Source of the DNA: SKVR01 sp046291875
GTDB lineage: Bacteria > Bacteroidota > Bacteroidia > Bacteroidales > UBA7960
DNA: 64,000 nt
Direction of reading: 5' to 3'
Assembly: GCA_046291875.1 (NCBI GenBank)
Contig: JBKBSF010000001.1
Span: 124,001-188,000 of the forward strand
Both the position numbers and the translations under genes were made by a program. Positions 24,614 through 33,945 of the stretch are shown here, piece by piece (positions within the stretch are counted from its first letter, which is position 1; each line of letters begins with the position of its first letter). The notes under the pieces were generated by a model. That model was given only the letters and a program-made list of their open reading frames with translations, had not been told where the DNA came from and searched no databases.

Positions 24614-26821
24614 TCAGAGCCCATGAAAGTTTGTGATGACAGGGGTAAGTTCAAAATCAAATTCAGGATATTCATACAGTGAGGGGCGGGGTTCGGTTTC
24701 GCCAATGCTGTAGCCCCATATGCTTTCATATTCCTTTTTGTTTTCACCCATTTCCTCCAACTGATCGAGGTAGGCTGCAATGGATTTTGACTCAACGATG
24801 ACGAAGGTGCCCAGTTTTTCAATGATCGGGCTGTGGCTGCGGGTGTGGTCGTGGTCGAACTCCAGTATGCGCCTGCCGTTGCGGGTAATGCCGATAACCC
24901 TGTAGGTCATGCTTTTACCAACGCCGGGCAGGTTGAGCACATTGCGGTCGGTTGCAATAAAAGGGAGATCCGCTCTCTCGCGGAGGTTGTTGATGTGTTC
25001 TGTCATGCGCTCGGCGGTAAGCGGAAAAGCTTTTACCTGGGGAAGAAACTCTTTGGGGACCTTTCCCAACACTTTTTCCTCCATCTGCTCCTGAACAGCG
25101 CGTGCATTGGTGGCAAACTTTGAACTGTTCTCCATGTAGCCTTTTACCGAAAAGGTATAGTAGGGCATCACGCCTATGTCGTTGAGTTCTTTGCGAAGCT
25201 TTGCAGTATGACCCCTGCGCGAAGAGGGGGCTGTAAAAACAAGCTGATTGGCCACCATCCAGCCGGCCTGGGTAAGGCGCTCAATGCCCAGCCTGGCTTC
25301 AGGGGTTATCTCCATGGGCGATTGAAAGTGGGTTTGTACAACAAACTCCTTGATGCCAATGGCAGAAGCCCGCGCTTTAAAGTCAGCCAGGATCTGCGTA
25401 AGCCTGGGTGTAATGCGTTGGGGGAGGTAAACAGGAAGACGGGTGCCCAGCCGAACCCTGAGGATTTCGGCATACTTCTCTCCATCCTTGCGCCGTATGT
25501 TGGCTTGTTTTTTACGCAATGCCATTTCATATACGGCATTGAGAATTTTTTCCAGAGAGGTGTCGGAGCTCATCAGGGCATCTCCACCGGTAATGAGCAC
25601 ATCGCGCAGGCGCGAATCTTCCTCCCAGTAAGTCATGATTTGCTTAATCTTGTTGTCCCAGGTTTCCTTGGGCTTGAGTTTGTCGAGGTCGAAGTTGAGA
25701 TTGCCTCGCTGAAAATCGTACATACGCTGGCATGAGGCACACAAACCGGCACATGCTCTGCCCATGGTGTCGGGTATCAGGATGGCCACCTCAGGATAGC
25801 GCCGGTGTACATTGTGATGGGTTGGGAGTATCCATCCTGCAGCGTTGGGTTTGCCCGGCTGCACTATGTCTTCTTTCTCCCATGCCACAATATGGCCAAA
25901 TTCATCTACCAGCTGACGAGAATACAGAATGTAGTAACGGATGGCCAGATCTGCACCCCTTGCAAATTCTGGTTCGTTTACATTAAGTAGCGACAGATAG
26001 TAGGGATTGATGAAAAAAGGGATTCCTCTTTTTTTGGCTTTGTGCAATACATCCATAGTGTCGTGCCCAAGCGAATGATCCATCAGCTCATTGAGAAGAT
26101 CAGGGTCGCGCACAGCAAAGCGCAAATGAAATACATGATCGTCCCACCATTGGGTTACCAGGGAGATTTGCTCTTCTCTGCTCAGATTGGGCGGGAAACT
26201 ATACTTTGGGCTTTTTGAAAGGCCCCCTGCGATTTTTTCGGCAAGGATGCGAATGATGCGCTCCTTGTTATTTTTCCGTATCTGGATGATGCCCTCATCA
26301 AGCCCTGAAGGATGGCGTTGCATCCATTGCAGAATTTGTTCTTTGTTTACACTCAAGGGCTGGGTTTTACCATTGAACTGGCGAAACAGGTGAATCATAT
26401 CTTTGAAGAAGTTGCTTTGGGCTCCTCCAAGGCCCTCTCGTGCTGCCAGCCAAAGCATCTTAAAGGGTTCAGAAACCGCCTTTTTGCCTCTGAGGTTCAG
26501 GTCGTCTACGGCAATACCCGCATGATCGAGATAGTCTAAAATCCGGATAGCCCCAAAATCGGACCATTGCAATGCCTCCATTGCTTTACGGCCACGGCTT
26601 TCATTTTTGTAGAAAGCAAAAGCACCAGGGTTTTCTTTCATGTACTCCATAACCCAGATCCTTACTGATGTCCGCACATCTTCCAGCCGATCATTATGCT
26701 CAAGGATGTTTTTAAGTCTGGGATTTTCTGCCAGTAGCTTTTGCAGAAGCTTGCCGGCAGTAGGCGATATGGGCGTCTTGTCGAGTGTTTCTGGTGATTT
26801 TAAAAAAATTTCGTCAATCAT
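24614..26821 (-). CDS. KamA-family radical SAM / PLP aminomutase-like protein
   Basis: A 735-residue protein related to lysine 2,3-aminomutase. About 340 residues precede the radical-SAM motif CAGLCASC (Cys357, 361, 364). GGDALMSSD, LPVYLPQRITPRLTQIL and FVVQTHFQSPMEITPEAR match the aminomutase barrel. PGVGK (Lys636) corresponds to the PLP-binding PGGGGK. Two Asp residues that hold the lysine side-chain amine in the clostridial enzyme (QCDLS and VDAPGGGGK) are not conserved here: the regions read FSVKGY and LNLPGVGK. The substrate is therefore probably not lysine. ATG 26821 is chosen; a TTG at 26854 lies inside a leader stem. A long structured leader (26822-27106) precedes it. Confidence 0.85.
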   Translation of the reverse strand: MIDEIFLKSPETLDKTPISPTAGKLLQKLLAENPRLKNILEHNDRLEDVRTSVRIWVMEYMKENPGAFAFYKNESRGRKAMEALQWSDFGAIRILDYLDHAGIAVDDLNLRGKKAVSEPFKMLWLAAREGLGGAQSNFFKDMIHLFRQFNGKTQPLSVNKEQILQWMQRHPSGLDEGIIQIRKNNKERIIRILAEKIAGGLSKSPKYSFPPNLSREEQISLVTQWWDDHVFHLRFAVRDPDLLNELMDHSLGHDTMDVLHKAKKRGIPFFINPYYLSLLNVNEPEFARGADLAIRYYILYSRQLVDEFGHIVAWEKEDIVQPGKPNAAGWILPTHHNVHRRYPEVAILIPDTMGRACAGLCASCQRMYDFQRGNLNFDLDKLKPKETWDNKIKQIMTYWEEDSRLRDVLITGGDALMSSDTSLEKILNAVYEMALRKKQANIRRKDGEKYAEILRVRLGTRLPVYLPQRITPRLTQILADFKARASAIGIKEFVVQTHFQSPMEITPEARLGIERLTQAGWMVANQLVFTAPSSRRGHTAKLRKELNDIGVMPYYTFSVKGYMENSSKFATNARAVQEQMEEKVLGKVPKEFLPQVKAFPLTAERMTEHINNLRERADLPFIATDRNVLNLPGVGKSMTYRVIGITRNGRRILEFDHDHTRSHSPIIEKLGTFVIVESKSIAAYLDQLEEMGENKKEYESIWGYSIGETEPRPSLYEYPEFDFELTPVITNFHGL

Positions 26822-27106
26822 ATTTCGATTTAGTTGGTTTAAGTGTTTGGGCAATAAGCCGGCAGTTTTTCTGAAAATCCTCCCCTAAAGCATCTTTCTC
26901 CGGTAGCAATACCGGAATATAATAGCAGATGCCGGCTTATCGTTTTCTGTTCACCGCAAATAATACCTGGCTGAAAATGTGTTGGCCTGCCTTTGGTAAA
27001 GGAGGCACACTGCATGGGTAGCAATAATCCTCGACAGGGGGAAATCAAAAGGGAAAAATGATAAAATGCGGAGACCAGAAAATGGGCACCTGTCGGGGTT
27101 GATAAC
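26822..27106 (-). promoter_or_regulatory. Long structured 5' leader of the KamA-like gene
   Basis: About 285 bases separate the predicted transcription start from the start codon, with no credible protein frame. Long-range pairings are visible: CGACAGG/CCTGTCG (27032-27038 with 27089-27095), an 11-bp perfect match ATAAGCCGGCA/TGCCGGCTTAT (26854-26864 with 26930-26940), and inside it CCGGTA/TACCGG closed by a four-base loop (26900-26915). The last arm ends 32 bases before the ATG. The layout suits a cis-regulatory RNA. I could not match it to a known riboswitch class: no B12 box and no TPP or lysine-element core. Confidence 0.55.
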
Positions 27107-27112
27107 GGAGTG

Positions 27113-27120
27113 CAAAGGTA
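27113..27120 (-). promoter_or_regulatory. -7 box of the KamA-like transcript
   Basis: Reads TACCTTTG on the minus strand, an exact TAnnTTTG, with TTTC 19 bases further upstream as a -33 candidate. It sits about 290 bases before the start codon and defines the long leader. Confidence 0.5.
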
Positions 27121-27199
27121 CAAAAATCAGAGTAAAAAAGAAAGTAACCTGCCAGTGAATGCTTGCCAAACAATGGATTGATAGGATCTTCCTGGATTA

Positions 27200-28708
27200 T
27201 CAAGGCTGAATGTAGCGTTTCTTTACCAGGCTGAAAAGGGTTTCTCTGATCTGTTTGTCAAGAGCAAGCACAATTCCGGCATATGCCAGCAGCATCAAAG
27301 CACTGACCAGCCATTGCAGTACCCTGGGGAGGTCGGGCAAAAAGCTATGGAGTGCAAAGATACCCAGTGCCGCAGCCATAAAAAGGAATATCCGCCCAAG
27401 TTCATAAGGCACCGGATAGTGTTTCTGGCCCCAATACCATGATATGAGCGTCATGAGAAAATAGCAGACCAGATGCGCCCATGCGGAAGCATAGTAGCCA
27501 ATGATGGGGATGAACAGAATGTTGATAAAGATGGTAATGCCTGCCCCGATAACTGCTATTGTGGCGCCGAAGTGGGTTTGTCCGGTAAGTTTGTACCAAA
27601 TGGAAAGGTTGAAATAAATGCCCAGGAATATATGCGCCATCAGCAAGATGGGCACAATGTCCAGTCCTTCGCGAAAGTTGCGTCCGATAAAATACTGGAT
27701 GATATCCATGTAGAGCATGATACCCAGAAAGATGAAAAGACATGCAATCACAAACACTTTCATAACTCTGGCGTAAAGGATCTGGGCGTTTTCTTTCTGG
27801 TATTCTGCAAAAAAGAAAGGCTCGGCAGCAAACCGGAATGCCTGGATAAAAATGGTCATCAACACAGACACCCTGTAGCATGCTCCATAAATGCCCAGCT
27901 GGCTCATGGCCGTTTCTTCCGGGAGCATATATTTCAGGAGGATCTTGTCCAGTGCTTCATTGAGAATCCCTGCCAAACCTGCCAGGAGCAAAGGCATGGC
28001 ATACAGCATCATGGTTTTCCATAATTGGGGAGAAAAAGCAACAGGGTTGCGCAATATTACCGGCAACAGCAATAATGCTGTAACAGTGCTCGCCACAAGG
28101 TTGGCAATAAACACGTAACCTATGCCTGTTTCGGGGTTGTAAATGTTGCTTACAGCTTTTACCACAGCAGGGCTTCCGTTTTCGAGCAGCCATGGGCAGG
28201 CCACCACAAAAAATAAAACCAGAGAAATATTGGTTGCTATACCAGCAAATTTTATGAATGCAAACTTCAGCGGTCTGTTTTCAGCCCTTAACCGTGCAAA
28301 GGGGATGGCCATTACTGCATCCAGACCAATGATAATTGCAAACCAGACAATGTACTCAGGATGTTGGGGGTAGCGAAGCAATTGGGCAATATCGAGTCGG
28401 AAGGTAAGGGCAACAAGCACAAAAACCAGTGCTAAAAACAAAACAGAAAGCAGCGAAGTGCTGAACACAGAGGTTTTTTCGTTGGCCTGTTGCTGGGCAA
28501 AACGGAAAAAAGCCGTCTCCATGCCATGGGTAAGAATTACGATGAGGATGGCTACATAGGCATACATTTCAGAAATTACACCAAACTCGTGTGGAAGGAA
28601 ATAATTGGTGTACAAAGGCACAAGCAGATAATTGAGTAATCTGCCAACTATATTGCTTACTCCGTAAATGGCAGTTTGTCCTGCCAGCCTTTTTATGGAA
28701 TTCGACAT
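27200..28708 (-). CDS. Polysaccharide flippase (Wzx/MATE-type)
   Basis: A 502-residue membrane protein with about 12-14 hydrophobic helices, starting MSNSIKRLAGQTAIYGVSNIVGRLLNYLLVPLYTNYF. This is the usual N-terminal signature of Bacteroidota polysaccharide biosynthesis proteins of the MOP superfamily. A later segment, YGACYRVSVLMTIFIQAFRFAAEPFFF, is also typical. Such proteins flip undecaprenyl-linked oligosaccharides across the inner membrane. It is not in a recognisable O-antigen cluster here. The divergent gap to the M1 peptidase (159 bases) holds only an imperfect CACCTTTG box for this strand. Confidence 0.87.
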   Translation of the reverse strand: MSNSIKRLAGQTAIYGVSNIVGRLLNYLLVPLYTNYFLPHEFGVISEMYAYVAILIVILTHGMETAFFRFAQQQANEKTSVFSTSLLSVLFLALVFVLVALTFRLDIAQLLRYPQHPEYIVWFAIIIGLDAVMAIPFARLRAENRPLKFAFIKFAGIATNISLVLFFVVACPWLLENGSPAVVKAVSNIYNPETGIGYVFIANLVASTVTALLLLPVILRNPVAFSPQLWKTMMLYAMPLLLAGLAGILNEALDKILLKYMLPEETAMSQLGIYGACYRVSVLMTIFIQAFRFAAEPFFFAEYQKENAQILYARVMKVFVIACLFIFLGIMLYMDIIQYFIGRNFREGLDIVPILLMAHIFLGIYFNLSIWYKLTGQTHFGATIAVIGAGITIFINILFIPIIGYYASAWAHLVCYFLMTLISWYWGQKHYPVPYELGRIFLFMAAALGIFALHSFLPDLPRVLQWLVSALMLLAYAGIVLALDKQIRETLFSLVKKRYIQP

Positions 28709-28838
28709 ACCTGCTTATTCAACAGGCAAAGGTGGCAATTATTTTTCAATATGTGGTTTTTCCCGGCAAGCATTTACATTCTTTTGATCATATGTGCAGG
28801 TTCCTTGCGGTTTTATGGGTAAACAAAAGCAATATTTT

Positions 28839-28846
28839 TATCTTTA
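28839..28846 (+). promoter_or_regulatory. -7-like box for the M1 peptidase
   Basis: TATCTTTA, one mismatch from TAnnTTTG, 22 bases before the start codon. A TTTA lies at a suitable distance upstream. Confidence 0.35.
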
Positions 28847-28867
28847 TAGCAACCAAACACACAACAC

Positions 28868-30871
28868 ATGATAAGTAACAGCTGTGGGTCTTCCCATTTG
28901 AAGGGTATTACTGCATGCATTGTATGGCTGATCCTAATGCTGGCTATTCCATCAGAGATACAATCGCAGCACATCCATCATCATGAAGATGATTGTTTAC
29001 CGGCATGTGCAGTTCATCGCCTTCAGGGGCGGTCGTCCATTGGTATTTATATTCAGGATGACCGATTGCATGATTATGATGTTAAGTTTTACGGCATTGA
29101 TCTGGAAGTAAATCCTGCCGGTACATTCCTGATGGGGGAGGTAACTGTATTGGCAGAAGTGGTAGCTGACAGTTTGCGCTATTTTGTGCTCGAGCTAACA
29201 CAGGAACTTACCGTAGATGCCGTATTGTGGAACGATATTGATCTGGCATGGCAGCATAGCCAGCAAGTGGTGGAAATTGATCTGGCCCATTTCGTGCAAT
29301 CAGGGGAGCTGCTCGAAATTGTAGTTCAATACCAGGGGACGCCCCAGCCACAAGGGTTTTTTTCAGGTATTCAGTCGGCAAGCAACAGTTTTGGCGATCG
29401 TGTTTTGTGGACCCTCTCAGAACCCCACAACGCCCGGCAATGGTTTCCCTGCAAACAGGTATTGAGCGATAAGGCAGATAGTGTGCATATCACCGTCACT
29501 ACACCCCAGGGATATATGGCTGCTTCCAATGGTTTGCTTGTGCATACGCAGCAACTGGCCGGAAACAGGATTCGATATCACTGGAAAACATGGTATCCCA
29601 TTGCCTATTACCTGATTTCCATAGCGGTGTCCAACTACCAGGAATTTAATTTCTATGCACCCATGGCAGGTACTGCCGACAGTGTTTTTGTGCAGAATTT
29701 CATTTACAATCATCCGGGTGTGCTGGAAGGGTTGCAGGAGTCGCTGCTACGAACCCGCGACTTTATGCATCTTTTTTCGCAAAAGTGGGGGCAATACCCC
29801 TTTGCTTCAGAAAAATATGGTCATGCACAGGCTCCCATGGGCGGCGGTATGGAGCACCAAACCTTATCCACCATGGGCAGTTTCGGGTTCGATATTACGG
29901 CACATGAGCTTGCACACCACTGGTTTGGCAACCATGTTACCTGTGCAACCTGGAGTGACATCTGGATCAACGAAGGTTTTGCCTCCTACGGCGAATACCT
30001 GGCCCGTGAATTTCTTGTGGGCCCCGAGGCTGCCCGCAGCTGGATGAGCTTTGCCCACAACAATATCAAATCGCAACCGGGCGGAAGTGTTTATGTTCCT
30101 CCTTATGATCTTGGCGATATCTGGAGGATATTCAATGGAAGGCTTTCTTATCGCAAGGGTGCCGCCATATTGCACCAGCTGCGGTTCGAGCTCAATGATG
30201 ATGCCTTGTTTTTTCAGGTAATGGAAGATTTTCAGCAACATTTTGCCCATAGTGTTGCCACCGGCGATGATTTTCGGCATACGCTGGAGACAAATACGGG
30301 AAAAAACTGGGAGTGGTTTTTCGACCAGTGGTATTATGGCGAAGGATATCCCACCTACGAATTGCAATGGTGGCATCAGCAAGGGGTTTTATACATAAAA
30401 TCTGCACAAACAGCCTCCGCTGCTTTCCCACAGTTTTTTAAGGGAACCCTGGAGTTCAGGATCGTAGCAGACGGTCAGGAGCAAATCATTCGTTTCTTTC
30501 AGGATGAGCCACTTCAAGTGTTTGAATTGGCTGTGGAGGGCGAAATTACCGAAATTGTTTTCGACCCCGGCAGCTTCAAGCTTATGTACTACACACTTTC
30601 AGACTCCACAGGCCTGGTGGGGCCCTCCGAAACAGATATCGTCATTTATCCCAATCCTTCGCGGGGAAGGTTCTTGCTGGATATACCCTTTGCCTGGCAG
30701 GGAGGACGCTACCATATTGCCTCAATCCTCGGCAATGAAGTAATGAACGGAGGCCTTTTTGCCGAAACTACCGAGCTGGATCTTTCTCTTTTGCCCGATG
30801 GCATGTATGTACTTTGGCTGATATCTCCCAAGGGCGAATCCTTCTCAACCAAACTGCTCAAAAGACCCTGA
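28868..30871 (+). CDS. T9SS-secreted M1-family metallopeptidase
   Basis: A 667-residue secreted zinc aminopeptidase-like protein. A signal peptide of ~32 residues is followed by a His-rich stretch (HIHHHEDD). The M1 N-terminal beta domain covers roughly 60-230. The exopeptidase motif reads GGGMEHQT (GxMEN in most M1 enzymes). The zinc site is HELAHHWFGN with Glu in NEGFA: His346, His350 and Glu369 as ligands, Glu347 as base. The last ~80 residues (IVIYPNPSRGRFLLDI to FSTKLLKRP) form a type A T9SS sorting domain, so the enzyme should cross the outer membrane and be anchored or released. It converges with the next gene with a 21-base gap and no visible terminator. Confidence 0.93.
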   Translation: MISNSCGSSHLKGITACIVWLILMLAIPSEIQSQHIHHHEDDCLPACAVHRLQGRSSIGIYIQDDRLHDYDVKFYGIDLEVNPAGTFLMGEVTVLAEVVADSLRYFVLELTQELTVDAVLWNDIDLAWQHSQQVVEIDLAHFVQSGELLEIVVQYQGTPQPQGFFSGIQSASNSFGDRVLWTLSEPHNARQWFPCKQVLSDKADSVHITVTTPQGYMAASNGLLVHTQQLAGNRIRYHWKTWYPIAYYLISIAVSNYQEFNFYAPMAGTADSVFVQNFIYNHPGVLEGLQESLLRTRDFMHLFSQKWGQYPFASEKYGHAQAPMGGGMEHQTLSTMGSFGFDITAHELAHHWFGNHVTCATWSDIWINEGFASYGEYLAREFLVGPEAARSWMSFAHNNIKSQPGGSVYVPPYDLGDIWRIFNGRLSYRKGAAILHQLRFELNDDALFFQVMEDFQQHFAHSVATGDDFRHTLETNTGKNWEWFFDQWYYGEGYPTYELQWWHQQGVLYIKSAQTASAAFPQFFKGTLEFRIVADGQEQIIRFFQDEPLQVFELAVEGEITEIVFDPGSFKLMYYTLSDSTGLVGPSETDIVIYPNPSRGRFLLDIPFAWQGGRYHIASILGNEVMNGGLFAETTELDLSLLPDGMYVLWLISPKGESFSTKLLKRP

Positions 30872-30892
30872 AAAGTATTAAAGAAAAGCACT

Positions 30893-32176
30893 TTATTGTT
30901 TGATGATCTTGTGTGCTTCTCGCTGGTTGCCAAAATATACGTATAGTAAATACACCCCATTGGGCAAGGCATCAAGATCTATTCGGATAGAATTGAGGGC
31001 TGCTACTTTTTCCTGGCGAATCTTTTGCCCACTGATATCAAACAAGCTATAGGCAAAGACCGGGTCTTCCAGGGGGCTTTCCACTCTAACAAATTGCGAG
31101 GCCGGGTTGGGGAAAAGGTTCAGGCGTAAATTTCTGGTAATGGGAGCAGCATTCAGATCGGGTGTTTCGATCTGAAACAACTCACCCTCTTCCACATACC
31201 AGGCCCACCAGTCGCCACCATTACCTTCACTCCAATTGCTTAGATTAAAGGAGTTGGAGCCCTGGATGTTTCCTTTGATACGATAAACTCTCACAGCATT
31301 CTGGTTGTTGTTCCAGGTAAGGGGTTGGCCCTCCTGGCAAACTTCAGGTGCAGCATTGGCCTGCAGGAAGTAAGCATAATCGGAGTGAGAAGGGTGGCCA
31401 AAAACCCTGGCAATACCATTTTCATCAACCCCTACAGCGGTATATTCATTTACGCCAATTCCCCTGGCATTCATGTCCCAGTCCTGCATCATGCGGGCCA
31501 TGAAAGCCATATGTCTGCCATGGCGGTTGTTGTCGTCTCCGTATATAGCGTTGTAATGCGAGTCGGTTACGATGTTTTCCATAAAAGGTACCTGCAAAAA
31601 GTCTTTGGAGAGCTTCACCCTGAAATGGTAAGGGTTTGCCAGAGCCTCATCAGACCAAACCGATCCGCTCTGAGCGGTATAAACCACCTCTCCGAGCACA
31701 GCCAATCCGGCACTGGTGCCTCCGATGGGTGCGTTTTTTTCATTTACATGATGGTTGAGAGCGATGTGTAAACAGGTGCCTTTCCAATGGCTGTAGTAGT
31801 TCCATTGATTTCCGCCGGCAATAAATACCATCTCGGCCTGGTTAACGGCCTCGCAAACAGCTGGATTGTTCGCCTGCTCCGCGCTGGTAATTACAATGGT
31901 GGTCACTGAGTTAATCTCTTCTCCCAATTGGTTCAGAATGTAATTGTTATATCCGTCGCCACCGCTGGCGCGCAGCACAACCACATCGCCTCCATTGGCA
32001 CGGGCTGCCAGCCATTTCATGCCATCGTTGTTGTCTGTGGCTCCCCCGGCAAGCAAAATGCCGAAAAGGGGTTCCGTTTGTACGTTTTCATCATTTCCGA
32101 GGCGAAAGAATTGCTGGGCATTTACCAGTAAAGTGCATAAAGATAGCAGGATAAGCAGAAAGTAGTTCTTTATCAT
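30893..32176 (-). CDS. T9SS-secreted cyanophycinase-like (S51) peptidase
   Basis: A 427-residue protein with signal peptide MIKNYFLLILLSLCTLLVNAQ. ATG 32176 is chosen because it starts this peptide; an earlier in-frame codon would add 20 residues. The catalytic domain has the class I amidotransferase-like fold of cyanophycinase/dipeptidase E: GILLAGGATDNNDG, MVFIAGGNQWNYY and PIGGTSAGLAVLG with the nucleophile near Ser155. A His appears downstream in DSHYNAIYGDDNNRHGR. The C-terminal ~75 residues (LNLFPNPASQFVRVES to EAHKIIKQ) are a T9SS type A sorting domain. The family hydrolyses cyanophycin or Asp-containing peptides; here an extracellular peptide substrate is likely but not shown. Confidence 0.9.
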   Translation of the reverse strand: MIKNYFLLILLSLCTLLVNAQQFFRLGNDENVQTEPLFGILLAGGATDNNDGMKWLAARANGGDVVVLRASGGDGYNNYILNQLGEEINSVTTIVITSAEQANNPAVCEAVNQAEMVFIAGGNQWNYYSHWKGTCLHIALNHHVNEKNAPIGGTSAGLAVLGEVVYTAQSGSVWSDEALANPYHFRVKLSKDFLQVPFMENIVTDSHYNAIYGDDNNRHGRHMAFMARMMQDWDMNARGIGVNEYTAVGVDENGIARVFGHPSHSDYAYFLQANAAPEVCQEGQPLTWNNNQNAVRVYRIKGNIQGSNSFNLSNWSEGNGGDWWAWYVEEGELFQIETPDLNAAPITRNLRLNLFPNPASQFVRVESPLEDPVFAYSLFDISGQKIRQEKVAALNSIRIDLDALPNGVYLLYVYFGNQREAHKIIKQ

Positions 32177-32260
32177 AGGGGAAGGTGTTGAGGTTCGTCG
32201 GATACTTTTTGTAAAATGAAAGATGCTTTGATTCAAAGCCAGTCAACCTGGCGGAAGTTG

Positions 32261-32268
32261 CAAAATTA
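32261..32268 (-). promoter_or_regulatory. -7 box of the cyanophycinase-like gene
   Basis: Reads TAATTTTG on the minus strand, exact TAnnTTTG, 84 bases before the start codon, in the 320-base divergent region 32177-32496. Nothing else is recognised in that region besides the pyk box at 32396. Confidence 0.45.
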
Positions 32269-32395
32269 ATCAAAATCATACATTCTGAACCATTTAAGGC
32301 ACTGGTAAGTACCAACACACGATTGATCCGGATCGGTTAAGCTCACCCGATAGTCTTTATGCTTCACCCAAACCCTCACATACGCGGATTTTTTT

Positions 32396-32403
32396 TACTT
32401 TTG
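32396..32403 (+). promoter_or_regulatory. -7 box of pyk
   Basis: TACTTTTG, an exact TAnnTTTG match, 93 bases before the pyruvate kinase ATG. No -33 TTTG is visible; a T-run precedes it. Confidence 0.45.
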
Positions 32404-32496
32404 CACATTGAAAAGGACCGGTAATTTTTTCCCCTCCCACAGATTATCCGATCCCCTCCAGTTTGCTTAAACCATCAATATCCCAAGAAAATAACC

Positions 32497-33915
32497 ATGG
32501 AAAAACTTACCAAGATTGTAGCCACCATTTCTGATCAAAACTGCAGCGTTGAGTTTCTGACTGAACTTAATGAAGCCGGCATGGATGTAGTAAGAATTAA
32601 CACTGCCCATCAAACGCCCGATGGTACCCTCAAAATCATGGAAAATGTAAAAAAGGTTTCTGACAGGATCCCCATTTTGATCGACACCAAAGGCCCTGAG
32701 ATACGAACTGTACAGTCGGAGATCAATATTGAGGTGAAGAAGGGTGATCTGATTCGGGTTGCAGGTGATCCGGCTGCCGCCTCCACCACCGATTGCCTGT
32801 TTGTGAATTATCGCGATTTTGTGGCTCAGCTGGATGTGGGGAAACGGATTATGATCGACGATGGCGATATTGAACTGCTGGTGATGGAGAAACATCCTGA
32901 CTACCTGGTTTGTCAGGTACAGAACCCCGGCAAGATAAAACCCCGTAAGAGTATTAACCTGCCAGGCAGCAAAATTTCTCTGCCATCATTGTCGGAAAAG
33001 GATCTTGACTATATCGATTTCTCCATTAAACACGATATCGATTTCATTGCCCATTCCTTCGTGAGGAATAAAGAAGATGTGCTGGCAATCCAGGAAATTC
33101 TTGACAGGCACAACAGCAGGATCAAGATCATTGCCAAGATCGAAAACCAGGAAGGAGTAGACAATATAGAAGAAATTCTTGACCACGTATATGGCATCAT
33201 GGTGGCCAGAGGCGATCTTGCCATTGAGGTACCAGCCGAAAAGATACCTGGCATACAATCGAACCTGGTAGCCCGTTGCATTGAGCGAAAGAAAGCTGTT
33301 ATTGTGGCTACTCAGGTACTCCACAGCATGATCGAAAACCCCAGACCTACCCGTGCAGAGATTACCGATATTGCCAATGCTGTATTTATGGGTACCGATG
33401 CTATCATGCTCAGTGGCGAAACGGCCTACGGTAAATATCCTCTGGAAGCAGTCAGAACCATGACCCGTGCTGCCCGCGAAGCAGAAAAACACCAAGGCAT
33501 TATTGCAGAGCGAAAAGTAATGCCCCACGAAAACGAGATATCTGTTTTCCTTTCGAAAATGGCCGTACGATCGGTGGAAAAAATAAACGCCAGAGCGGTT
33601 ATTACCGATACCGATACAGGAAAAACAGCCCGCTATCTTTCTGCCTTTCGCGGAAAAGCGCCCATTTATGCACAGTGCTACGACAAAAGGGTAGTGCGTG
33701 AGCTTGCCCTGAATTATGGTATATACGCAGATTTTATGGAAGTTGAAACCTCCAAGAAGACCTTTATCCGCCATACCCTCAATCGGTTGCTCAAAAGAGA
33801 AGAGATCAATTGCGATGATCTTATTGCCATTCTGGCTGGGAATTTCGGGAAGAAGTCAGGGCCCTCTTTTGTGGAAATCAGCACCGTGAGCAATATGCTC
33901 AATGTAGAGAAGTAG
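32497..33915 (+). CDS. pyk: Pyruvate kinase
   Basis: Converts phosphoenolpyruvate and ADP to pyruvate and ATP in glycolysis. MEKLTKIVATISD starts the N-terminal cap. VVRINTAHQ replaces the common RLNFSHG. LIDTKGPEIRT is the conserved substrate loop before the B domain. IIAKIENQEGVDNIEEI contains the catalytic Lys and metal ligand Glu. VARGDLAIEVPAEKIPGIQ and ATQVLHSMIENPRPTRAEITDIANAVFMGTDAIMLSGETA are diagnostic. Length of 472 residues is standard, with no C-terminal PEP-utiliser domain. mgtE follows after 30 bases. Confidence 0.96.
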   Translation: MEKLTKIVATISDQNCSVEFLTELNEAGMDVVRINTAHQTPDGTLKIMENVKKVSDRIPILIDTKGPEIRTVQSEINIEVKKGDLIRVAGDPAAASTTDCLFVNYRDFVAQLDVGKRIMIDDGDIELLVMEKHPDYLVCQVQNPGKIKPRKSINLPGSKISLPSLSEKDLDYIDFSIKHDIDFIAHSFVRNKEDVLAIQEILDRHNSRIKIIAKIENQEGVDNIEEILDHVYGIMVARGDLAIEVPAEKIPGIQSNLVARCIERKKAVIVATQVLHSMIENPRPTRAEITDIANAVFMGTDAIMLSGETAYGKYPLEAVRTMTRAAREAEKHQGIIAERKVMPHENEISVFLSKMAVRSVEKINARAVITDTDTGKTARYLSAFRGKAPIYAQCYDKRVVRELALNYGIYADFMEVETSKKTFIRHTLNRLLKREEINCDDLIAILAGNFGKKSGPSFVEISTVSNMLNVEK

Positions 33916-33945
33916 AAGTAATGTACCCTTAAATACAGTATCTCC

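Noticed and set aside
26822..27106. Known riboswitch (cobalamin, TPP or lysine class)
   Set aside because: No B12 box, no CTGAGA/ACCTGA pair and no convincing lysine-element core could be found by eye.
26839..27123. Small protein gene in the leader of the KamA-like gene (minus strand)
   Set aside because: The frame crosses the predicted promoter and the long-range stems, and the peptide is Cys/Pro-rich without any signal or domain.
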